From Pratylenchus scribneri (taxonomy: Eukaryota > Nematoda > Chromadorea > Rhabditida > Pratylenchidae): DNA of 64,000 nucleotides. The position numbers and the translations under genes were made by a program. Below the pieces are notes generated by a model. It saw nothing but the letters and a program-made list of their open reading frames with translations, did no database searches and was not told the DNA's origin. Position 1 is the first letter of the stretch. The number at the start of each line of letters is the position of its first letter. Location of the stretch: NCBI GenBank assembly GCA_030063045.1, contig JAQSEB010000033.1, forward strand, positions 2,542,001 to 2,606,000, written 5' to 3'. Shown here in pieces: positions 57,549 to 64,000 of the stretch.

Positions 57549-57702
57549 TTTCGTCGGCTATGGGACAAATAGCAATTGGATGGTAGGAATGGGAGGAGGT
57601 GGCCCATTCACTCCACATTATGCCACCCATCAATTCATTGCGGAATCATTGTTCGATCGTGAAAATTTCCAAGCAAGTCCACCCAAAAACCCAAAAGCAT
57701 AA
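57520..57702 (+). CDS. Gly-rich coding segment, likely last exon of same gene
   Basis: An open frame overlapping the end of the previous exon in another frame: GSGPNNFVGYG, then VGMGGGGPFTP, ending at a stop at 57700-57702. The composition matches the preceding exon, so it is more likely a spliced or frameshifted continuation than a separate gene. Confidence 0.4.
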   Translation: MHFQGSGPNNFVGYGTNSNWMVGMGGGGPFTPHYATHQFIAESLFDRENFQASPPKNPKA

Positions 57703-57762
57703 ATATCGAATAAATTGAATCGAAGGATAGTGAGCACCGTCAATCGGGTATCCTGGCCGTTC

Positions 57763-58051
57763 TTTGGCCATAAATCAACAAAGAAGCAACCAATTCGGGA
57801 AGGCGATATGCCATTTGAAAGCCCTAAATATCCACTAAAAAGTGGTTAATCTAATTTTAAAATGCTAAATCAATTGTGAAAAAATAAGTGGCTTTTCCTC
57901 TAAAAATTCGGGTAGACTCAAAGGCATGCAAATTTTTAGAGCTCGATTTTATAAAATTTAAAATGATCAAATTATAGAAGATACTTTGCGGGCTTTCCAA
58001 TAGTTTCGCCTACTCGAATTGACTATTGCCTCGTTGAACTATTGCCAAAAG
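57763..58051. repeat. Foldback element family A, copy 8
   Basis: About 289 bp. Left arm TTTGGCCATAAATCAACA; right arm ends GAACTATTGCCAAAAG and is more diverged than in other copies. Confidence 0.7.
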
Positions 58052-58198
58052 GAGAGCCCAGCAGCAGAGGTACTGGAATGAACACTACCGATACCGACCA
58101 AATGATCCCAAAAGGGCTAAATATTGAATAATTTGAATGATGGCAAAACAAATTTTTCCCCTCAAATTAGTCATTTAAGGAGAACGAAATATTGAGGA

Positions 58199-58418
58199 TT
58201 ATTTATTTGATACAATAATCTGTGTAGCCTCATCAGAAGACAAATACCAATATGATAAATTAACAATTAAATAATTTAGTCCCGTGGCTGCGGTTGGGAC
58301 CAAGGCCGTGGAGTTTGCGGTGATTTGTTGGGAATTTGCAAGGGAGGATGCCATGATTTTGCCCTCAGCCCTGATGCACTCCTCCACGATTGTCGTTGCG
58401 TTCCGGTGGGCTACAGTG
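58199..58418 (-). CDS. Possible exon, unassigned
   Basis: Follows a CAACAG acceptor and stays open for 72 codons: GTVAHRNATTIVEEC, then IRAEGKIMASSLANS, then a stop at 58199. It would join in phase to the Lys-rich segment at 58588-58688 through a GTGGAG donor. No family recognised; it could be a fragment of a decayed gene. Confidence 0.25.
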
Positions 58419-58587
58419 CCCTGTTGACTGGTGGCAAAAAAACAAGGAGATGAAAGAATGAAAATTTATACAAAATTGGTTGCTTTATTTTATTTATGAA
58501 TGTGTAAAAAGGGAATGGAAAGCACCGATTGAAAAATTGGATGTGGATTGAATCGAATATGAAAATCCTCGAACATTTTTCTAGGCC

Positions 58588-58688
58588 CTAGGCTTTCTCC
58601 ACTTTTTTCGCCTCTTTTCTTCCATCGCCTTCCAAATTTGTTACAGTCGTTTTTGATGCCTCTTTGGCACTCCTCTTATGCCCATTCC
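58588..58688 (-). CDS. Possible Lys-rich exon, unassigned
   Basis: Preceded by an AATTTTCCAG acceptor; reads NGHKRSAKEASKTTV, then a Lys/Glu-rich end and TAG. It could be an alternative last exon of the secreted protein gene at 59155-59904, because a GTTGGT donor at its PWNG codons gives the right phase; that intron would contain the family B foldback. Weak support. Confidence 0.25.
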
Positions 58689-58740
58689 CTGGAAAATTTC
58701 AACAACAAATATTACCATATTTTTTTGAGGGGAGTGGCCT

Positions 58741-59080
58741 AACTTGGCTCCGTTTATAATAACTCGTCAAATAATGATCCATTTTTGATAAATTTAGTAT
58801 TAAATTAAAGAGAAGACTGTTGGCTACCTAATAATATTAATTTTATTCAAATTGGTTTAGAAATATTGGAATTATCTATGTCTAAAAAAGCACAAAAATC
58901 GCTAATTAATATTAAAAATTTATTTAAATAATTTTACGGACATAACTCCATCAATTTTGAACCAATTTCAAAAAATATGATATTATTAGATAGCCAAAAA
59001 TCTGCTCTTTAATTTAATAATAAAATTATACAAAATGATTTAAGGTTTTAGCTTTGATTTGCTTAAAATGCGACAAGTTG
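58741..59080. repeat. Foldback element family B, copy 2
   Basis: About 340 bp: left arm AACTTGGCTCCGTTTATAAT with TTAGTATTAAATTAAAGAG; right arm CTGCTCTTTAATTTAATA through GCGACAAGTTG. Confidence 0.8.
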
Positions 59081-59154
59081 GGAGCTTACTCGTGAATAAA
59101 AAATCCCTCAAAAATCATAAAAAATTCTCATTCATTTTTGAAATTATTTAACTT

Positions 59155-59904
59155 TCAATCAAAAATAAATCCTCTCCAATTAAACCAACCATTCCATGGG
59201 CTGCCACCTCCAAATTGACCAATTCCCCCAGCACCAAAGCCAGTTGGATCACCGGTTTGAATGTAGGCCCCCGAATTCGGAAGGGCACCAGGGCCAATTG
59301 AGCCAAGGCCACCTCCATAAATGCCTCCTCCATAGCCTGCTCCCCCGCCATATTGGCCATTTCCATATCCACTGCCATATGGCCCAGCGCCGTTCATTCC
59401 ACCAATGCCGTAACCCATTGGCGATTGGTTGGCCATTGACCCATATTGGCCCGATTTATAGCCATTTTGTGGGCAAAATGGAATGCAAATGTACTGATTC
59501 ATCGGTGGCTGATACATTGGATAGCCGGTGCCATACAAAGGCGATGGGGTGGCGGGCGAATATTGCGGCGATGGCAACATTGACATTGGCAATTGAGGAG
59601 GATAGAGGGAAGATGATCCGACCGGCGAATATTGTGAAGATGCCGAAGGGAATGGTGAGCCAATTGGCGGTGAAAATGCGGGGCCATATGGATTGGAAGA
59701 GCCACCACCAGAATATTGACCATTTCCATTTGAGTAGCCATTGCCGCCAAATTGGCCAAATCCACCTCCAGGGAAACCATTGCCTTCAATGCCATGGCCA
59801 TTTCCATTTATTGGTGGAAGAATTGGCTGGGATTGGCCAAAGGCAAGGAATATAGGGAGAAGGAAGATAATGAATGACAATGAAGTGGATTTATGGATGA
59901 ACAT
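59155..59904 (-). CDS. Secreted Gly/Tyr/Pro-rich protein, single exon
   Basis: Predicted 249 aa. An N-terminal signal peptide is clear (basic start, then LSFIIFLLPIFLAFGQS; cleavage near residue 24). The mature part begins QPILPPINGNG and alternates Gly/Asn-rich blocks with Pro/Ser/Tyr-rich ones (YSPATPSPLYG) and GY/GGYG-type blocks (AGYGGGIYGGGLG). One Cys pair (CIPFC) lies in the middle. No enzyme domain is present. Low-complexity secreted proteins of this kind occur in nematode cuticle, egg-shell, antimicrobial and gland-secretion families; I cannot choose. A TATA box (CCTATAAAG, 60017-60025) lies about 115 bp before the ATG. It faces the other secreted Gly-rich gene at 56250-57702. Confidence 0.72.
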   Translation of the reverse strand: MFIHKSTSLSFIIFLLPIFLAFGQSQPILPPINGNGHGIEGNGFPGGGFGQFGGNGYSNGNGQYSGGGSSNPYGPAFSPPIGSPFPSASSQYSPVGSSSLYPPQLPMSMLPSPQYSPATPSPLYGTGYPMYQPPMNQYICIPFCPQNGYKSGQYGSMANQSPMGYGIGGMNGAGPYGSGYGNGQYGGGAGYGGGIYGGGLGSIGPGALPNSGAYIQTGDPTGFGAGGIGQFGGGSPWNGWFNWRGFIFD

Positions 59905-60475
59905 TTTTGTTGGGGAGGAATGGATGTGGATGGGTCGGCCTTTTCAAGTTTATTTTTGTGCGTATGAAAAATTGGCGTTTAGAAAATATGACAAAATGCG
60001 GTGTGGCCTTGGCCTCCTTTATAGGGATTGGATGGAGTGGTTTTTTGCACGTTTTGATCGCACGGCTAGCCATGGGGGATTTGCCACAAATCCGTGGCGC
60101 GGAACGGGGACAATGGCGATTTGGACGGGCAGAGAGAATTGGGCCGATAGATTTGAAAAGTGGATGATTTTTGACTGGTTATTCAGCCAATTTGGTGGAG
60201 CCCAATCGGCGATTGCATTGAAATAGGAGGCAAAAATCCAAATTTGGAGACAAAGCGTTTTATAAAAGAAAAAATTATTGAGCAATGAGAGAATATTTTA
60301 CTTTAAAAATGGAGAATTGATAGATATTTGATAAAGTGAAAAAAGGCCAAAAAATAACAAATATTATAAAATTTTTGCAAGAAAAATTAATGAATGATAG
60401 AATGAAATAAAAATAGAATTAATTTGATTTTATGAGAGTAGAGTAAGGTTATAAAGAAAAGGTAAAACAAATTTT
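59905..60475. other. Upstream region of secreted-protein gene
   Basis: Contains the TATA box for the minus-strand gene at 60017-60025. Beyond that, no supported gene before the satellite. Confidence 0.5.
60017..60025 (-). promoter_or_regulatory. TATA box of secreted Gly-rich gene
   Basis: CCTATAAAG on the minus strand, about 115 bp upstream of the start codon; spacing gives a 5'UTR of about 85 nt. Confidence 0.5.
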
Positions 60476-60915
60476 GGCGAAAACACAAACAGATGGAATT
60501 ATTTTAAGCGAAAACATAAAACAGGCGGAATTATTCTAAGCGAAAACACAAAACAGGCGGAATTATTCTAAGCGAAAACACAAAACAGGCGGAATTATTT
60601 AAAACTTAGTAAACCAGGCGGAATTATTTAAAACTTAGTCAAACAGGCGGAATTATTTAAAACTTAGTCAAACAGGCGGAATTATTTAAAACTTAGTCAA
60701 CCAGGCGGAATTATTTAAAACTTAGTCAAACAGGCGGAATTATTTAAAACTTAGTCAAATAGGCGGAATTATTTAAAACTTAGTCAAACAGGCGGAATTA
60801 TTTAAAACTTAGTCAAACAGGCGGAATTATTTAAAACTTAGTCAAATAGGCGGAATTATTTAAAACTTAGTCAAACAGGCGGAATTATTTAAAACTTAGT
60901 CAAACAGGCGGAATT
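60476..60915 (-). repeat. 32-bp satellite, array 6, with a derived 30-bp subfamily
   Basis: The first three to four units are canonical (inverted: CAGGCGGAATTATTCTAAGC with GAAAACACAAAA). The remaining ten or so are about 30 bp, keeping GGCGGAATTATT but with TAAAACTTAGTCAAA in place of the other half. The new form has spread by local amplification. Confidence 0.95.
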
Positions 60916-61052
60916 AAATAAATTAAAAAATAAATTTTGGCAAACATTTTCCGAACTATCGTAATATTCTTTAATAAAATCAACGAATTCCCCTTACTTT
61001 ATCCATCTATTAATTTTTATAACATATATTTTTGAAATATCATAACATTGCT

Positions 61053-61068
61053 GGTTTCCATGGAAACC
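61053..61068 (+). promoter_or_regulatory. X-box (RFX/DAF-19 site) upstream of TMEM17
   Basis: GGTTTCCATGGAAACC, a perfect 16-bp palindrome matching the RFX consensus (GTTNCCATGGNAAC), ending 62 bp before the TMEM17 start codon. In nematodes, genes of ciliated neurons carry such a site in this position, bound by the RFX factor DAF-19. Confidence 0.85.
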
Positions 61069-61130
61069 ATTTTCCTCCTATTTTGAATTTTGTTTCCTTC
61101 TCCCAACTCAATCAAAACCATTATTCCAAA

Positions 61131-61787
61131 ATGCAACAACAACCAAAACAGCGATTGAGCAGTTTGACCCTTCAAGTTTGCCTTCATTTGCATGTTCATT
61201 TATTGCCGATTTGCCTTTTCACTCAGTTGGCCTGTTTTACATTGAAGGTAAAAATTTAGCAAATTTATTGACTAATTTACGTGGAATTCATTTTTCTAGT
61301 TCTCAATTCTCCATCCAACTTATCGAGTTGTCCTCCTTGCCTTGCATCTCATTTCGATTTGCGTCCAATTGGCTCGACCCTATCTTGGCTATGTGGGCAA
61401 TTTGGGGGAACGAGTCAGTTTTAGACATATTTGTAACCCAAAAATGTTCCCACCAAAATAGATTCCGGCACTTTCTGGCTTCTGGATTCTCTCAGCCCTT
61501 CTTCATTTACCTGCCCAACTTTTCCTGGGGCTCAATCCCGACATCCATCCATTGCCCTTTGAAAGGTACACAATTCTGTTGGATTTTTGCCTCTCAACTG
61601 TTGAGGTAAATATAATTTTTATTTATGCTTAATTTTACGGTAAATGAATTTTCAGTTAATTTCTGCCACTTTTCTAATTCGTCGATTAGCCCAAAGGCAA
61701 ATGGAATATTTCCGCCACATTTTGGCACAACAACAAATTGGACCAGTAGAAGTACAAAAAAGTGGTGAAGGCAAAAATAAGGAATGA
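61131..61787 (+). CDS. tmem-17: TMEM17-like ciliary transition-zone protein
   Basis: Predicted 168-aa four-span membrane protein. Exons: 61131-61247, 61300-61413, 61462-61605, 61656-61787; phases close. Matches TMEM17: SSLTLQVCLHLHVHLLPIC (span 1), then LHLISICVQLARPYLGYVGNLGE (human RLYLGYVGNLQE), PALSGFWILSALLHLPAQLFL (human ELAGFWLLSLLLQLPL), HPLPFERYTILLDFCLSTVE and LISATFLIRRLAQRQ. The C-terminal tail is polar and short. TMEM17 is part of the MKS module at the base of cilia. An X-box precedes it. The third intron-like donor (GTCAGT at 61414) is the only weaker splice site. Confidence 0.9.
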
Positions 61788-62157
61788 GAAGGAACAATGA
61801 GGAAATGATATTTTGTGGTCCCAAAAATTTTTAGAGCCTCCACTCAATTATTTTCCCTCTTCCATTTTGCTTTTTTGGATAAAAGAACAACAACAGCTGT
61901 GCCAGATGTGTTTATTATTATGTGGGTTTAAAGCCTAGACATCGCTGAGGGCTGAGTGGGAAAGAGATGGCCAAAAGAAGGGCCAAGCGATCAACCAACT
62001 GCTTCTTTGACGAAAAAAAGCGGCCATTTTACCCCACATAATCCCTTAGGGTCCATTCCATTGGTTTGGCGGGTCACTCTGAAGGTCAATTTCCTATTCG
62101 CCAATTCTCTTCCAGAAAAGATCAACTTCCCAAAATTAGTAGTCCAAATCGATTGGA
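61788..62157. other. Short gap between TMEM17 and LBR-like gene
   Basis: 370 bp. A strong acceptor (CTCTTCCAG at 62107-62115) lies 42 bp before the next start codon and could be a trans-splice site or the end of a 5'UTR intron. The spacing permits, but does not prove, a two-gene operon. Confidence 0.45.
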
Positions 62158-63950
62158 ATGAGTTTCCGAAATCGGCGCAAAAGTTCGGGCCATGGCTCCT
62201 CATTCCTCTCAACTCGACGCCGATCCAGTGCCACACAACGCGAATTAGAACAGATCATCCAGCAGGTGTTTGATAAATTTCATTTTACACAATTACGCAA
62301 AAACCATAGAAAATCATTTTTTGCTCCAAGCAAAAATCTCAAATCACCCGATGTGATTTCAGAACATGGGTGGGCTATTCTTTTGGCCATAGCTCAACAA
62401 GGAAGCAACCAATTCAGGAAGGCAATATGCCATTTAAAAACCCTAAATGTCCTCTAAAAGTGGCTTAACTAATTTTTTGAAAAATTAAAACATTTTATAA
62501 ATTAAGCGGCTTTTATTCTAAAGATTCGAATTTATGCAGTTAAAGACATGCAACTTTAATAGAGTTGAATTCTTAAAATTTAAAATAACTAAATTGTAGA
62601 GGCACTTTGTACTTTCAAATGATATATTGCCTTCCTTGATTGACTATTTTCTCGCTGAACTATGGATCAAATAATGTGGCCTAGATATTGGAAATGGCGG
62701 ACCGAATAAGTCTCTTTCCGATCCTACCTGACAAATCCTAATTTTCAATTTTAAAACTATTCAAATCCTCTGTTAATAGCCCACTTGAAGCCTCCTAATA
62801 GAAGCCCAATTTTCAGGATTTTTAAGGTGAAAAAAAGTAGAAATATTAATTTTTCTCCTGTCGAGTCTATGAAATTTATAGCCCCGGGGCTTCCAATAGA
62901 GGATTTATGGTATTTCCCATTTGATGGTGCACATTTTCCTTTAGAAACGTCAAAGGCTGCCGGATTGGCTGGTTGGCCTGTTCATGCTGATTGGACCCGC
63001 CCTTCTGTTGTTTATTTCCGTCAAATTATTGGACCATCCGGCCGAAGTAATACCCAAATACTTTCTAAAATTCTTCCCAAATTCCATTATTCCAGTCCCT
63101 TTTCTGGCCAGCCGGACCCCTCTTGGTTCTTTTGCTCACTCAAATTCAGTTGCTTTTCCTTTGGCATTTGCCGGCCAAGGAATTGGCCCAATTGACGGAA
63201 GAAGGACAGCCACTTCGCCACCGGGCCACCGCCTTCGAATCATGCCTTCTGATTTGTTTGCTTTATTTGCTTGGCGCATTGTTGGAATTTTATCCGGGCC
63301 AATTGGTTATTTTTCCTTTGATCCGAAATACCGTATTTTAATATTGGCCCATCTCTAGTAGAAGCTTAATAGTAGCCTAGTGGTCAAAAATAAAAGCTCC
63401 CTCTCTAATAGAAGCCCCCTCTTTCCAATAATAGCTTCATTTAAAGGCCTATGTAAAATAAAGGCTCCCTCTCCAACAATAGCCTCTTTAGAAAGTTTCT
63501 TAAATATAGTAGCCCCTGGGTCATTATTAAAAAAATCGTTAATTTAAAACAAATTCCAACAGATTTTCGACCATTTCCCCGCAATTTTGGCCTCACTTTG
63601 TCTGCTCAGTTTGGCCATTTTGTTGCTCCTTTTCCTCTGCTTACCATCGCCTGAGGATCACCGAAATGATCATTCATTAATTTCCCAACTTTTCTACGGT
63701 CGTCATCTTCAGCCAGTCCTTCTGAATGTGGACATAAAGGCATTTTTGACGAACAGATTGGCCCTAACCCTTTGGGCACTTTATTTACTCTCTGCTATGT
63801 TTGAGAATCGTCAACGATTTCCGGATAAATTATTTTCATGTGGGTTTTTATTGTGGGAATTTTATTTCATATTCCTCTTGGATACGCCCCAACTTGGCGC
63901 CGTTTATAATTACTCATCAAGGACTGAACCAATTTTGACGATTTTAGTAT
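62158..63950 (+). CDS. Lamin B receptor / sterol reductase family protein, partial
   Basis: Start of a multi-span membrane protein running beyond the window. Exons: 62158-62265, 62945-63046, 63096-63332, 63563 onward; phases close. The N-terminus is Arg/Ser-rich (SFRNRRKSSGHGSS, STRRRSSATQ), as in the RS part of LBR, but no Tudor domain is seen. Hydrophobic spans follow (LVGLFMLIGPALLLFI; LLVLLLTQIQLLFLW). The loop ELAQLTEEGQPLRHRATAFES aligns with LBR's PIGKVVEGTPL...LKYRLNGFYAF. SLISQLFYGRHLQPVLLNVD aligns with the family signature YDFFxGRELNPRIG-FD. Two signature residues differ (RHLQP for RELNP). The frame enters a family B foldback at 63891 and stops at 63950, so either a splice donor lies near there or the gene is interrupted. 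LBR-type proteins sit in the inner nuclear membrane or ER. Confidence 0.68.
62381..62671. repeat. Foldback element family A, copy 9
   Basis: About 291 bp inside intron 1 of the LBR-like gene: left arm TTTTGGCCATAGCTCAAC, diverged right arm ending CTGAACTATGGATCAA. Confidence 0.7.
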
Positions 63951-64000
63951 AAATTAAAGAGCAGATTTTTGGCTATCTAATAATATTAATTTTATTTAAA
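63891..64000. repeat. Foldback element family B, copy 3 (cut by window end)
   Basis: Left arm only: AACTTGGCGCCGTTTATAAT, CATCAAGGACTGAACC, TTAGTATAAATTAAAGAGC. It starts within the open frame of the LBR-like gene. Confidence 0.75.

Noticed and set aside
59196..59855. Plus-strand open frame of 219 codons
   Set aside because: Antisense shadow of the secreted Gly-rich gene; the minus strand has the signal peptide and a regular composition.
62816..62930. Possible extra exon of the LBR-like gene
   Set aside because: It follows a TTTTCAG acceptor, but its phases do not fit the exons on either side, while direct joining of 62265 to 62945 does.
1..64000. Spliced-leader RNA gene near the 5S genes
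   Set aside because: 5S and SL genes are often linked in nematodes, but no SL1-like sequence was seen next to any of the three 5S copies.

Overview
The window looks like nuclear DNA from a nematode. Genes are dense, with many short GT-AG introns. The protein families match nematode orthologues of conserved animal genes. One closely spaced same-strand gene pair looks like an operon with a trans-splice acceptor. The 5S rRNA genes are dispersed and carry nematode-type sequence. GGCCAA/TTGGCC words are very common in intergenic DNA, as is often seen in tylenchomorph (plant-parasitic type) nematodes, but I cannot fix the genus. No spliced-leader RNA gene was found.

Left block (1-17.2 kb). After repeat-rich DNA comes a divergent pair: an RBR-type ubiquitin ligase resembling RNF216/TRIAD3 (minus, 13 exons, 593 aa) and a UBE2L3/UbcH7-type E2 (plus, 4 exons, 157 aa). 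They share a 347-bp promoter with a TATA box on each strand. Known biochemistry pairs this E2 class with RBR ligases, so the two neighbours may be partners. Next come RBM42 (plus, 287 aa) and, facing it, a five-exon gene for an unrecognised single-pass membrane protein (minus, 519 aa from the first usable ATG). That gene has a low-complexity tail ending in TYV, an intron that holds a 5S rRNA gene, and a decayed tandem copy of its last exon.

Middle block (17.2-38.5 kb). I see no gene with convincing support. The block holds four arrays of a 32-bp satellite (core GGCGGAATTATT), several foldback elements of about 300 bp, and two more 5S rRNA genes.

Right block (38.5-64 kb). MED6 lies downstream of a DHX33-like DEAH-type helicase on the minus strand (likely operon). 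XPO1/CRM1 exportin is divergent from it (plus, 19 exons, 1091 aa). Two secreted Gly-rich proteins face each other (56.2-57.7 kb plus; 59.2-59.9 kb minus). TMEM17, a ciliary transition-zone protein, has a perfect palindromic X-box 62 bp before its ATG. Last is the start of a lamin-B-receptor/sterol-reductase family gene that runs off the window. Two more arrays of the 32-bp satellite lie here, one inside an apparent intron.

Exon coordinates were worked out by hand from splice sites, reading phase and family similarity. In each multi-exon model called with confidence, the phases close exactly.
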